Below, in pieces: positions 16,757 to 25,327 of a stretch of DNA of 64,000 bases (within the stretch, counting starts at the first letter, position 1; each line of letters opens with the position of its first letter). Origin of the DNA: Rhodoplanes sp963724735 (GTDB lineage Bacteria > Pseudomonadota > Alphaproteobacteria > Rhizobiales > Xanthobacteraceae); NCBI GenBank assembly GCA_963724735.1, contig CAVRVX010000029.1, positions 1-64,000 on the forward strand. The letters are read 5' to 3'. The notes below the pieces were generated by a model. That model ran no database searches. It was given only the letters and a program-made list of their open reading frames with translations, and was not told the origin of the DNA. The position numbers and the translations under genes were made by a program.

Positions 16757-18024
16757 TTAACATGCTCTTTGGGCGGGGTTTTCCAATGCTGGTTGGCCGC
16801 TGCACCGTCAAGCATTTGTCTGATTTCCGCAGAAACGCGATCGGCCGCAACAATCAGCGCCGTATCCAAGTGCACATAGCCTTGTGTAACACCGCGTGCA
16901 GAATGGCCAAGCAATCCGGCAATCGTCAGCTCAGAAAACGCAAGGTCGCCTGCAACGCTGGCGAACGTATGCCGTAGAACATGCGGTGTCACGTTCTTCA
17001 GCTTTGCTTTCACACAGACACGATCGAGGACACGAGCAACACCGATGAAGTGGCCATCTCCCCCATCACCAGGAAACACGAAAGGTGAACCATCACGAGC
17101 CGGCTGGGCCTCAATGCAATCCATCGCAGCCTCGCCAAGTACGCGGAGTTGTGCGCCACTTTTCGTATCTGGGAAACGGATGCAGTGGTCATCTCGGCTA
17201 AACCACGGCCGCTGCAGTCCCAGGGCTTCCATCCTTCGAAATCCCGTTAACAGCATCAGCCGGATCGCCGCCAATCCGGTTGGATGCTCTCCTTCAGCCG
17301 CCGCTTCACGCATCACCTGACCGAGACGACGGACTTCGTCATCGCTCAAGCGGCGCCGTCTCTTTTCGCCGGCAATTTGTCGAACACCCTCGGCTGGATT
17401 TCTCGAAATGATACCGAAGCGAGCGGCGTGACCGAGCAGGCTACGTAAGGTTCCAACTGTTCGACCTGCGACGCCGGCACCGCCTGTCGCTTGTCCACCG
17501 CGCCCCTTCCGGCCGCGAGCCGTTTTGCCGGCTACGATGTCGGCCTGCATGCCCTCGATATTACGCAGGGTGAGACCGGTTACTCTGCAAGACCCCAACA
17601 ACGGCTTGATGTGTGTCTCGATCCGGCTCCGGTCCATCTGGAGCGTTGATGCTTTGATCGGGCGGCGATTGCGACCCAGGATTCGGCCCGCTTCGGCTTC
17701 CTCGAGATACCAATCGCAAACTTCACTCACTGTTATCCCGGTTCTTGCAGCGTGGCGTTCCGCCGACGGGTCTTTGCCCTCGGCCACGGCGGTGAGTTTC
17801 TTGCGCGCTAGGTCGCGCGCTACCTTGGGTGTCAGCGCGCCGTACTGCCCCAGCACGAGACGGCGGGTCCGCCCCTCGGCATTTCGATACTGGATGAGCA
17901 AGGTCTTCACCCCGGAAGGCTTGACCCGAACACCGAAGCCTCTCAGCTCAGAGTCCCATGCGAACACGTCTCGGCCAGCTTGTGGTTCGAGCGCATCGAC
18001 GGTGCGTTTCGTAATCTTGGCCAT
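16642..18024 (-). CDS. island integrase, tyrosine recombinase (P4-like)
   Basis: The product has 460 residues. The N-terminal 1-85 is a DUF4102-type arm-binding domain (LRGFGVRVKPSGVKTLLIQY), a SAM-like core-binding region covers about 95-205, and the catalytic domain covers 225-400. Active-site residues are Arg264 (GFRRME), Lys288, His348-x-x-Arg351 (HVLRHT), His374 (LLGHSA) and Tyr383 (GYVHLD). It lies 226 bp from a tRNA-Gly 3' fragment and reads into the island, as expected for an integrase using that tRNA. From residue 423 on, the last 38 residues are encoded by the IS1380 right end, so the native C-terminus is replaced. All catalytic residues precede the join, so activity is possible. 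Confidence 0.87.
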   Translation of the reverse strand: MAKITKRTVDALEPQAGRDVFAWDSELRGFGVRVKPSGVKTLLIQYRNAEGRTRRLVLGQYGALTPKVARDLARKKLTAVAEGKDPSAERHAARTGITVSEVCDWYLEEAEAGRILGRNRRPIKASTLQMDRSRIETHIKPLLGSCRVTGLTLRNIEGMQADIVAGKTARGRKGRGGQATGGAGVAGRTVGTLRSLLGHAARFGIISRNPAEGVRQIAGEKRRRRLSDDEVRRLGQVMREAAAEGEHPTGLAAIRLMLLTGFRRMEALGLQRPWFSRDDHCIRFPDTKSGAQLRVLGEAAMDCIEAQPARDGSPFVFPGDGGDGHFIGVARVLDRVCVKAKLKNVTPHVLRHTFASVAGDLAFSELTIAGLLGHSARGVTQGYVHLDTALIVAADRVSAEIRQMLDGAAANQHWKTPPKEHVNPDHASHDAFLHVRRADARRRSVRRDRCRQLVMLRVRG

Positions 18025-18250
18025 GTCTGTTCCTGCTCCTGTCGTTCGATTTTAGTTTAGTTCCCATTCTGCTTCCCCGGCTTTCCGGGTGGGGGCCGGG
18101 GAAGCAGGGAGGAAGCACAACAAGGAAAATCGCCGGTTCGGTGCAGGATAGGTGAGCGTAGACTGCAGGCAACAAAAACCCTTTTATGATAATGCTTTAG
18201 CGCACAACGGCGCGCGAAAGGATACTTTTGGCGAAAGCCGGCTAAGGACG

Positions 18251-18295
18251 TTGCCAAGGTTGGGGTCGTGGGTTCGAATCCCATCGCCCGCTCCA
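18251..18295 (+). other. attachment site: 3' end of tRNA-Gly(GCC)
   Basis: TTGCCAAGGTTGGGGTCG (18251-18268) followed by GGGTTCGAATCCC and CGCCCGCTCCA equals a bacterial tRNA-Gly(GCC) from its anticodon (GCC) to the 3' CCA. No matching 5' half with a GCGGGCG acceptor strand precedes it, so it is not a whole gene. Its orientation (3' end facing away from the island) is that of a right-hand att repeat. The full gene should be at the left end of the island, outside this window. Confidence 0.85.
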
Positions 18296-18417
18296 GATTT
18301 TCCTAAAAAAGTCAGTAGCTTACAAAGAAAACGCCCTTGAATGGCGGCTTTGATGTGTCTGCGTTTCTTTGAATATGACAGGCCATCCCCCGAATATTCC
18401 GATTCGCAGAGACCCAA

Positions 18418-18888
18418 ATGAGCAAGGCTAGCGATTTTGATGAAGGGCGCGCCCCGCCGCGCCGACATATCAGCAAGCAGGAGGCAATCCGCCACCTTTT
18501 GCACTCCGGCATCAGGCTCATCATGAAAAAGGAAGATCCGTTTGCGGTCCACCTCATCGTGCATTCGGCCGACAAAATGATTCTCGACATTTCCAAGAGC
18601 CGCGGAGAATACCCGCGCACTGATTGGAAGCTATACATCAAGGACGAGTATCGAAAAGAGTTCTTCAAGCGTCACCGCGAGACGTACAACTACCTGAAGC
18701 ATGCCCGTGAGGATTCGTCGGCCGAGCTCCCGGTCCACGACATCATGATGCTCAACGTCATGACTCTCTTTATAGCAATTGCGAACTACGCTGCACTATT
18801 CAAAGAGACGACGGACCACATGACGCTGTTCAGTATCTTCGTCATGAGCCTCTCCCCGGGCATTCTCCCATGTTCCCATGCGAGATGA
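18418..18888 (+). CDS. hypothetical protein, probably the 5' part of a split gene
   Basis: The product has 156 residues and is unrecognised. The N-terminus is charged, and the middle contains FAVHLIVHSADKMILDISK and FFKRHRETYNYLKHARED. It ends in an unnatural SPGILPCSHAR. The next gene (from 18878) is in the +1 frame, overlaps by 11 bases and looks like its continuation, so one base change near 18860-18880 may have split a protein of about 225 residues. No signal peptide is seen. It is the first gene outside the att site. Confidence 0.5.
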   Translation: MSKASDFDEGRAPPRRHISKQEAIRHLLHSGIRLIMKKEDPFAVHLIVHSADKMILDISKSRGEYPRTDWKLYIKDEYRKEFFKRHRETYNYLKHAREDSSAELPVHDIMMLNVMTLFIAIANYAALFKETTDHMTLFSIFVMSLSPGILPCSHAR

Positions 18889-19093
18889 GCTTCTGAAGAA
18901 TATCGCGTCAAGCCAAGGTCTCACACCGCGGGAATTTTTCGAGCTATTCGAGAAAAATCAGAGTTTGCTGCCTCGCTTCGGGCGCGAAGTGTCCGAGGAC
19001 CTGCAGGACATCATCCATTTTTATCACCTCTCGTTCGCGGACTTGCGAGCGGGTCGGACAAGAAGCCCGCGGTTTTTTCGCATCGCTGACTAA
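18878..19093 (+). CDS. hypothetical protein, probably the 3' part of a split gene
   Basis: The product has 71 residues (MRDELLKNIASSQGLTPREF, then FGREVSEDLQDIIHFYHLS). It is helical and acidic, and the family is unknown. It overlaps the preceding gene and lies in another frame, so it is best read as the C-terminal end of that protein. A GCGGG/CCCGC stem with a following T-run lies in its last 45 bases. Confidence 0.45.
   Translation: MRDELLKNIASSQGLTPREFFELFEKNQSLLPRFGREVSEDLQDIIHFYHLSFADLRAGRTRSPRFFRIAD
19049..19079 (+). terminator. possible terminator at the end of the split gene
   Basis: GCGGG (19049-19053) can pair with CCCGC (about 19066-19070), followed by GGTTTTTTCG. The stem is short and it overlaps the end of the coding frame. 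This is a weak call. Confidence 0.3.
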
Positions 19094-19206
19094 GCGTCAA
19101 GCGCCGCGCGAAATAGAGTTGAGATTGCGCAAGAGGCGACGCTTCCGGTCGCCAGGATACGGCTTCGACGTGTCCTCAAGCCAGTTCAGTATCTGCTTCG
19201 CTGCAA

Positions 19207-20598
19207 TCACACCGGAATGCGCACGGTCGCGCGCAGGCCGCCGAGCGGGCTGTCGCCAAGCGAGATGTCGCCGCCATGCGAGCGGGCGATGTCGCGGGCG
19301 ATGGCGAGCCCGAGCCCGGTTCCGCCCGCGCCCTCGTCCTGATTGCGCGAGTCGTCGAGCCGCAGAAACGGCTTGAACACCTCTTCGCGTAGCTTGATCG
19401 GAATGCCGGGCCCGTCGTCGTCGACCGTGATGGTGAGCCAGCGGTGGTCGCGCCGCCCGCTGATGGCGATCGCACCGGCGAAGCGGGCGGCGTTGGAGAC
19501 GAGATTGGCAAGGCAGCGCTTGAACGCGTGCGGGCGCACGGTCACCACCGGGTAGCCATTGAAATCGACGGTGGTTTGGTGGCCGTGCCGTTCGGCGTCG
19601 GCCTTCAGCTCGTCGAGGAAGGCGGCCATGTCCGTCGGTTCGGCCTGTTCGCCGGAATCGCCGCGCGCAAAGGCGAGATAGGCCTCGACCATGCGCCCCA
19701 TCTCGTCGACATCCTTTTTCAGCGCATCGAGCTCAGGCCCGTTGCCCAGCAGCGCGAGCTCCAGCTTGAATCGCGTCAACACCGTGCGCAGGTCGTGCGA
19801 GACGCCGGCGAGCATGGTGGTGCGCTGTTCGATCGCGCGCTCGACCCGGCGTTTCATTTCGATGAAGGCGAGCGCTGCGCGCCGCACCTCCTGCGCGCCG
19901 CGCGGCCCGAAGCTCGGCACGTCGCGTCCCTTGCCGAAATTCTCCACCGCTTCGGTCAGCCGCAGAATGGGTCGGATTTGGTTACGCAGGAAAAGGATCG
20001 CGACCGTGATCAGCACCAGCGACGTGCCCAGCATCCAAAACAGGAAGATTTCCGAGTTCGAAGCATAGGCTGCGCTGCGCGGCGCGAACACGCGGATGAC
20101 GCTGTTGTCGAGCTGGATGCGGATTTCGACGAGCGCGGAGCGTCCGACGGTGTCGATCCAGAACGGCCGCCGGATCTGCTTGCGGATTTCCTTCGACAAT
20201 GCCTGATCGAGCAATGAGAAGAAGGGCTTGGGACCGATCGGGGGAAGCTCCGTTCCCGGCAGGATGTCGACGACCAGGCCGAGCCGTTGTCCGATCCGAG
20301 GAAGCTGCGCCTGATCCGCATCCTGCGGAAAGCTCTGGTAGACGTCGATCAGGGCGGCGATGTCCTGGGTCACCGCCGCCGAGAGCCGCCGCGTGACGGT
20401 GTTCCAGTGGCGCTCCATGAACACGAAGGCGACAACCGATTGCAGAATGACCATCGGCGCGATGATGATCAACACCGCGCGGGCATAGAGCCCGGTGGGC
20501 ATCAGGCTCTTGATCCACCGGCCGATGCGATCCCAGACGGTGGCAAACCGATCCGCAGCCGAGCGCAGATGCGACAAACCGATGTCGAGGGTCGTCAT
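19207..20598 (-). CDS. EnvZ-like sensor histidine kinase
   Basis: The product has 463 residues and is an inner-membrane sensor. Transmembrane segments lie at about 40-60 and 184-205, enclosing a periplasmic loop of about 120 residues. They are followed by a HAMP-like linker, a dimerisation/phosphoacceptor helix with His268 (GVSHDLRTVLTRFK), an N box (NLVSNA, about 365-370), G1 (DDDGPGIP) and G2 (GGTGLGLAI). It overlaps the response regulator upstream by 4 bases, so the pair is a two-component system read from the marR promoter. The signal is unknown; the periplasmic domain shows no recognised fold. Confidence 0.88.
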   Translation of the reverse strand: MTTLDIGLSHLRSAADRFATVWDRIGRWIKSLMPTGLYARAVLIIIAPMVILQSVVAFVFMERHWNTVTRRLSAAVTQDIAALIDVYQSFPQDADQAQLPRIGQRLGLVVDILPGTELPPIGPKPFFSLLDQALSKEIRKQIRRPFWIDTVGRSALVEIRIQLDNSVIRVFAPRSAAYASNSEIFLFWMLGTSLVLITVAILFLRNQIRPILRLTEAVENFGKGRDVPSFGPRGAQEVRRAALAFIEMKRRVERAIEQRTTMLAGVSHDLRTVLTRFKLELALLGNGPELDALKKDVDEMGRMVEAYLAFARGDSGEQAEPTDMAAFLDELKADAERHGHQTTVDFNGYPVVTVRPHAFKRCLANLVSNAARFAGAIAISGRRDHRWLTITVDDDGPGIPIKLREEVFKPFLRLDDSRNQDEGAGGTGLGLAIARDIARSHGGDISLGDSPLGGLRATVRIPV

Positions 20599-21302
20599 GT
20601 CGCCACCACCAGGCGATAGCCGATCCCCCGCACCGTCTGGATCAGGAGCGGGTTGGCCGGGTCGGTCTCGATCTTCCGCCGGAGCCGGTTGATCTGCACG
20701 TCGACCGCGCGCTCGCCTGCGGCGGCGCCGTTGCCGGCGAGCGCCAGGCGCGAAACCGTCTCGTTGGGCGCCGCCGCCAGCATGCGGAGCATCTCGCGCT
20801 CGCGATCGGTGAGGTGCACCACCTCATCGCCGCGCCGCAGCTCGCCGCGCGGGTTGTCGAACACGAAACGGCCGAACCACACCTGCTCCGGCGCGGGCGT
20901 CGGCGCCGGCTGGGCGCGCCGCAATATGCTGGCCACCCGCAGCGACAGCTCGCGCGGCTCGAACGGCTTGGCCACATAGTCGTCGGCGCCGAACTCGAGC
21001 CCGCTGATCCGGTCTTCCTTCTCCGCCAGAGCGGTCAGCATCAGGATGGGCACGGTCGATGTCGCGCGGATCGATTTGACGAGGTCTAAGCCGGTCTCGC
21101 CCGGCATCATCACGTCAAGAATCAGGAGATCGAAGCTCAGGCCGGCAAGCTTGGCGCGGGCGTCCTGCGCGTTCTCGGCCGTGGTGACGCGGTAGCCCTC
21201 GGCCTTGAGGTAGCGCGACAGCAAATCGCGGATGCGCCGGTCGTCGTCGACGACGAGAAGATGTAGCGCGTCATCGGGAAGAGCGACAGGAGCGACCGGC
21301 AT
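20595..21302 (-). CDS. OmpR-family response regulator
   Basis: The receiver domain (about 14-125) has the acidic pair in VVDDDRR, phospho-acceptor Asp63 (LILDVMMPG), the Thr in LMLTA and Lys112 (VAKPF). A winged-helix domain follows (LTDREREMLRMLAA, then VDVQINRLRRKIE, TVRGIGYRL). The ATG at 21302 is chosen. An in-frame TTG at 21320 overlaps the marR stop and would add six residues. It is read after marR and before the kinase gene. It presumably binds DNA when phosphorylated by that kinase. Confidence 0.88.
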   Translation of the reverse strand: MPVAPVALPDDALHLLVVDDDRRIRDLLSRYLKAEGYRVTTAENAQDARAKLAGLSFDLLILDVMMPGETGLDLVKSIRATSTVPILMLTALAEKEDRISGLEFGADDYVAKPFEPRELSLRVASILRRAQPAPTPAPEQVWFGRFVFDNPRGELRRGDEVVHLTDREREMLRMLAAAPNETVSRLALAGNGAAAGERAVDVQINRLRRKIETDPANPLLIQTVRGIGYRLVVAT

Positions 21303-21316
21303 GCCGCGTTCCTCAA

Positions 21317-21880
21317 TCAAGGTCGCGGCCAGGGACCGGGGCCTGGCCGACTGATGAATTCAAGCACATCCTTGCGCGCATCGGCATTGATCATGGCAAT
21401 CAGGAAGCGCCGCGCCGCCGCGTGCGCATCCGGGCCAATTTCGGAAAAGGCGCGGGCGATGCGTTTGCTTTGCAGCCGCGCAAGCTTCATCGCCAGCGCC
21501 GCGCCTTTCGGCGTGACGAACAGGAGACGCTGGCGACGGTCGGCGGCGCCTTCGCGCTGCTCGACATAGCCTTCATCGATCAGCTGCTTCAGCACCCGCC
21601 CGAGCGACTGCTTGGTGATTTTCAGGATGTCGAGGAGCTCGGCGACTTTCAGTCCGGGATTGCGGTTGACGAAATGCAGCACGCGGTGGTGCGCCCGGCC
21701 GAAGCCAAAAGCGGCGAGCACGCTGTCGGGATCGCCGACAAAATCCCGATAGGCGAAGAAAACCAGTTCGATAATGTCCCAAACCGGTTCCGACGGAGCG
21801 CTCACCGCGGCGTTCTGCCCGTCGGCACTCTGCGCGCCGGTTGCACGGGCCGGATCGGGTTTTAAATTTATGTCAGCCAT
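21317..21880 (-). CDS. MarR-family transcriptional regulator
   Basis: The product has 187 residues. The winged helix covers about 60-130: VAELLDILKITKQSLGRVLKQLIDEGYVEQ is the recognition region and ADRRQRLLFVTPKG the wing. It is the first gene of a marR-regulator-kinase operon, with stop and start codons touching. A perfect 7-bp inverted repeat spans its start codon and suggests autoregulation. The effector is unknown. A MarR gene leading a two-component operon is seen in related Hyphomicrobiales. Confidence 0.85.
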   Translation of the reverse strand: MADINLKPDPARATGAQSADGQNAAVSAPSEPVWDIIELVFFAYRDFVGDPDSVLAAFGFGRAHHRVLHFVNRNPGLKVAELLDILKITKQSLGRVLKQLIDEGYVEQREGAADRRQRLLFVTPKGAALAMKLARLQSKRIARAFSEIGPDAHAAARRFLIAMINADARKDVLEFISRPGPGPWPRP

Positions 21881-21889
21881 GTTGACATA
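21869..21889. promoter_or_regulatory. candidate MarR operator
   Basis: TATGTCA (21869-21875), a 7-base spacer, then TGACATA (21883-21889) form a perfect inverted repeat over the marR start codon. Size and position fit a MarR dimer site that would block its own translation start region and the divergent promoter. Confidence 0.5.
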
Positions 21890-21910
21890 TTTGGGTTCGA
21901 TTGTTACGTA
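21882..21910 (+). promoter_or_regulatory. candidate sigma-70 promoter toward ilvE
   Basis: TTGACA (21882-21887), 17 bases, then TACGTA (21905-21910). The -35 hexamer is perfect and overlaps the right arm of the inverted repeat. The leader to ilvE would be about 260 bases long, with no clear gene in it. Confidence 0.4.
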
Positions 21911-22175
21911 TTTCTAGCAGCTGGCGAAACGCTCCGGCGGCGACGCCATTCGTTTCGGCGGCGGGAAACCGCTTTACGATCTGCGGTCTGGTCGCATTTC
22001 CGCCGGGAACCGGGTTCCCAGTGAGCCGGGTCGGAGGTCGCGCGGGCTGTTGCGTCGCCATCGGAAAGCGCGCTCTCATGATCGCGCCAAACATATCGGG
22101 ACTCTGCCGGCGGTGCAAAAGCCGCAAGACGCGGGCTCGGCGTAGCCGGTCCGCGGAGTTCCAGGGAGGATTGCC

Positions 22176-23066
22176 ATGGCGGTTCCCTTCGATCAACTCG
22201 ATGGCTTCATCTGGTACGACGGCCAGTTGATTCCGTGGTCGGATGCGAAGCTGCATGTGCTTTCGCATGGCCTGCATTATGCGAGCGCCGTGTTCGAGGG
22301 CGAACGGGCCTATGGCGGACAGATCTTCAAGTCGACCCAGCATTCGGAGCGGTTGAAGCGCTCGGCCAATCTGCTTGATTTCGAGATTCCCTATTCGGCG
22401 GCGGAAATTGACGCCGCCAAGCGGCTGGTGCTGGAACGCAACGGGCAGCGCGACGCCTATATCCGTCCGGTGGCCTGGCGCGGCTCCGAGATGATGGGTG
22501 TGTCCGCGCAGAACAACGCGATTCACCTGGCCATCGCCAGCTGGCAATGGCCGAGCTACTTCAACCCGGCCGAGCGGCTCAAAGGCATCCGGCTCGATCT
22601 CGCAGAATACCGCCGACCAGATCCTGCCACCGCGCCGTCGCGTGCGAAGGCGTCAGGGCTGTACATGATCTGCACCATCTCCAAGCACCAGGCGGAGCGC
22701 CGGGGCTATGCCGACGCCATGATGCTCGACTGGCAGGGCCGCGTCGCCGAGTGCACAGGCGCGAATATCTTCTTCGTGAAAAACGGCGTGATTCACACCC
22801 CGATCGCCGACTGTTTCCTCGACGGCATCACGCGGCAGACGGTCATCGAGCTTGCGCACCGGCGCGGGATCAAGCTGGTCGAGCGCCGCATCTTGCCGGA
22901 TGAGCTCGCCGATTTCTCGGAATGCTTCATCACCGGCAGCGCGGCGGAGGTGACCCCGGTGTCGGAGATCGCCGCATGGCGCTTTACGCCGGGCGAGATC
23001 ACCAAGCAGTTGATGGACGACTATCAGGCCGAAGTGCAGCCAAAGGGCGCGGCGGCGGCGGCGTGA
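22176..23066 (+). CDS. ilvE: branched-chain amino acid aminotransferase
   Basis: The product has 296 residues of PLP fold type IV. Motifs: HGLHYASAVFEGERAY, IRPVAWRG, Lys158 as the Schiff-base lysine (RAKASGLYM), DAMMLDWQGRVAECTGANIF and FLDGITRQTVIELA. It transfers amino groups between 2-oxoglutarate/glutamate and valine, leucine or isoleucine in the cytoplasm. GGAGGATT lies just upstream of the ATG. It is monocistronic, convergent with kup, and has a strong hairpin between the two stops. D-amino acid aminotransferase is the main alternative, but motif order favours ilvE. Confidence 0.88.
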   Translation: MAVPFDQLDGFIWYDGQLIPWSDAKLHVLSHGLHYASAVFEGERAYGGQIFKSTQHSERLKRSANLLDFEIPYSAAEIDAAKRLVLERNGQRDAYIRPVAWRGSEMMGVSAQNNAIHLAIASWQWPSYFNPAERLKGIRLDLAEYRRPDPATAPSRAKASGLYMICTISKHQAERRGYADAMMLDWQGRVAECTGANIFFVKNGVIHTPIADCFLDGITRQTVIELAHRRGIKLVERRILPDELADFSECFITGSAAEVTPVSEIAAWRFTPGEITKQLMDDYQAEVQPKGAAAAA

Positions 23067-23074
23067 CGGCGATT

Positions 23075-23120
23075 GGCCGGAAGGCAGGCCGCGGTGTGCG
23101 GCCCCTGCCTTCATCCGGCC
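23075..23120. terminator. bidirectional hairpin between ilvE and kup
   Basis: GGCCGG-AAGGCAG pairs with CTGCCTT-CATCCGGCC, enclosing a second perfect stem GGCCGC/GCGGCC. It lies in the 111-bp gap between the two convergent genes. There is no long T-run, so termination is inferred from position and stem strength. Confidence 0.5.
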
Positions 23121-23177
23121 TTCGATCTTGTGAGCGGCTTGACGAACGGCCGGTCGCCCCCGGACCTCGGCGTTCCA

Positions 23178-25142
23178 TCAAATCTCGAGCTGCGTGCCCA
23201 GCTCCACCACCCGCTCGGTGGGGATCTTGAAAAACTTCATGGCCGTGGTCGCATTGAGCGCCATGTAGGCGAAAAAGAGTTCGCGCCAGCGCGCCATGCC
23301 GGGATAAAGGCTCGGCACGATCGTTTCCCAACTCAAGAAGAACGACGTCTTCATCAGGTCGAAATCGAGCCCGTAGGGACGGCAGTCGGCGAGCGCCGCC
23401 GGCACGTCCGGCGTCTCCATGAAGCCGTAGCGGATCACCAGCCGGTAGAAGCCGCTGTCGAGATCAGTCAACGTGATGCGCTGGCCTTCCGGCACGTACG
23501 GCACATCGGCCGTCGTCACCGTCGTCAGAATGGTGCGTTCATGGACGGTCTGGTTGTGCTTGATATTATGCAGGAGCGCCGCCGGCACGCCTTGGGTCGT
23601 CGCCGTCATGAAGACAGCGGTGCCGCGCGCGCGGGCGATGTGTTGGCCAAGCGATTTGATCACCACGTCAAGCGGCACCGACTTGGCGATGAGCTGTTTG
23701 CGGACCAGCTCGCGGCCTTTTTTCCAGGTGGTCAGCGTCGTGAACGAGGCGATCGCGATGGCGAGCGCAAACCAGCCGCCATGTCCGATCTTGATGATGT
23801 TGGATGCGAAGAACACGACGTCGATCGCCAGAAGCGCGCCGAGCAGCGGATAGGCGACCCACGGCCTCCACCGCCAAACGAGCAGCGCCACGAAGCCGAT
23901 CATGATCGTGCTGATGATCATCGTGCCGGACACGGCGATGCCGTAGGCCGCGGCGAGATTGCTCGACGACTGGAACACCAGGACCGATCCGATCACGCCG
24001 ATGAAGAGCGTCAGGTTCGTGAACGGGACATAGATTTGGCCAGCCTCGCTGGACGACGTGTGGGTAATCGTCATGCGCGGAAGATAGCCGAGCTGAACGG
24101 CCTGTTGCGCGACCGAGAACGCGCCGGAGATCACCGCCTGAGACGCAATCACGGTCGCGGCTGTGGCCAGCACCACCATCGGAATGAGCGCCCAGTCGGG
24201 GGCGAGGAGGTAAAAGGGATTGGCGACGCTGCTCGGGTCGTGAAGAAGCAGGGCCGCCTGGCCGCAATAATTCAGCACCAGCGCGGGCAGCACGAGGAAG
24301 AACCAGGCGAGCCGGATCGGATAGCGTCCGAAATGGCCCATGTCGGCGTACAGCGCTTCGCCGCCCGTCACGGCGAGAAAGATCGCCCCGAGGGCGAGAA
24401 AGCTTTCCCACGGATGCCGAATGATCAGCTCTACGCCATAGACCGGGCTGAGCGCGGCCAGCACGGCGGGCTCGTGCAGGATGTTGACGACGCCCAGCAC
24501 TGCAAGCGTCACAAACCACACGCACATGATCGGCCCGAACAGCGCGCCGATGAGTTCGGTGCCGCGCCGCTGAATCCAGAACAAAACGCACAGGACGGCG
24601 ATCGTGATCGGCATCACGTAATGCTTGAGCTCCGGAGCGACGACGTCGAGGCCTTCGACCGCGCTGAGGACCGAGATGGCGGGCGTGATCATGCTGTCGC
24701 CGTAGAACAGCGCGGCCGCGAAGATGCCGAGCATGGTCACGAAATAGGTGGCGCGCGAATTCTTCGTCAGATCGGTGATGAGCGCGAGCAGCGCGAGGCT
24801 TCCCCCTTCGCCGCGATTGTCGGCCCGCATGATGATCGCGACATATTTCAGCGTCACCAGCGCCATGATGGTCCAGAACATCAGGGAGACGACGCCGAGC
24901 ACCCGTTCCGGCTCGACTGGCATCGCGTGTTGACCGCCGAAGGTTTCCTTGATCGCGTAAAGGGGACTCGTGCCGATGTCGCCGAAGACGACGCCGATCG
25001 CCCCGACGATGAGTCCCTTCAGATTTTTTGGATGCCCCGATAATGCGAGGCGGCTCGGGGAGATGTCGGCGACTGCGGCAAGCGAAGCAGCCGAGGGCGC
25101 CACTCCATAGGGTCCGCCGCCTGAGCCCGTGGCTTCGTTCAT
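23178..25142 (-). CDS. kup: low-affinity potassium uptake protein Kup
   Basis: The product has 654 residues, typical for the family. The N-terminal segment NLKGLIVGAIGVVFGDIGTSPLYAIKE is the Kup/HAK signature. About 12 membrane helices follow up to residue 455, then a soluble C-terminal domain. GEGGSLALLAL and FYGDSMITPAISVLSAVEG are conserved channel-lining motifs. It imports K+ together with H+. The gene follows the Vgb-like gene in the same direction, 185 bp away, so it probably has its own promoter. Confidence 0.92.
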   Translation of the reverse strand: MNEATGSGGGPYGVAPSAASLAAVADISPSRLALSGHPKNLKGLIVGAIGVVFGDIGTSPLYAIKETFGGQHAMPVEPERVLGVVSLMFWTIMALVTLKYVAIIMRADNRGEGGSLALLALITDLTKNSRATYFVTMLGIFAAALFYGDSMITPAISVLSAVEGLDVVAPELKHYVMPITIAVLCVLFWIQRRGTELIGALFGPIMCVWFVTLAVLGVVNILHEPAVLAALSPVYGVELIIRHPWESFLALGAIFLAVTGGEALYADMGHFGRYPIRLAWFFLVLPALVLNYCGQAALLLHDPSSVANPFYLLAPDWALIPMVVLATAATVIASQAVISGAFSVAQQAVQLGYLPRMTITHTSSSEAGQIYVPFTNLTLFIGVIGSVLVFQSSSNLAAAYGIAVSGTMIISTIMIGFVALLVWRWRPWVAYPLLGALLAIDVVFFASNIIKIGHGGWFALAIAIASFTTLTTWKKGRELVRKQLIAKSVPLDVVIKSLGQHIARARGTAVFMTATTQGVPAALLHNIKHNQTVHERTILTTVTTADVPYVPEGQRITLTDLDSGFYRLVIRYGFMETPDVPAALADCRPYGLDFDLMKTSFFLSWETIVPSLYPGMARWRELFFAYMALNATTAMKFFKIPTERVVELGTQLEI

Positions 25143-25327
25143 CTGCCCTCCGACCCAAAACCCGCTCTCACAGATCGGAAAGGGCCGATTGCCAGGCGAT
25201 CGGCTTTGACCTTTATCAAAAAGACCTTTGCCTTAAGGGGTAGCCGGTCAGGCCTTATCGTTCCCGTGCCGGTGCGGCCCGGTCGACAGCGCGCACAGCG
25301 GCAAAGGAACACCGACCGCACGCCCGC

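Noticed and set aside
18180..18295. Complete tRNA gene
   Set aside because: Only the part from the anticodon to CCA is present. No complementary 5' acceptor strand or D arm lies upstream.
23073..25043. 656-codon plus-strand frame opposite kup
   Set aside because: High GC at third positions keeps antisense frames open. The residues are low-complexity Arg/His/Asp and the sense strand encodes a complete Kup.
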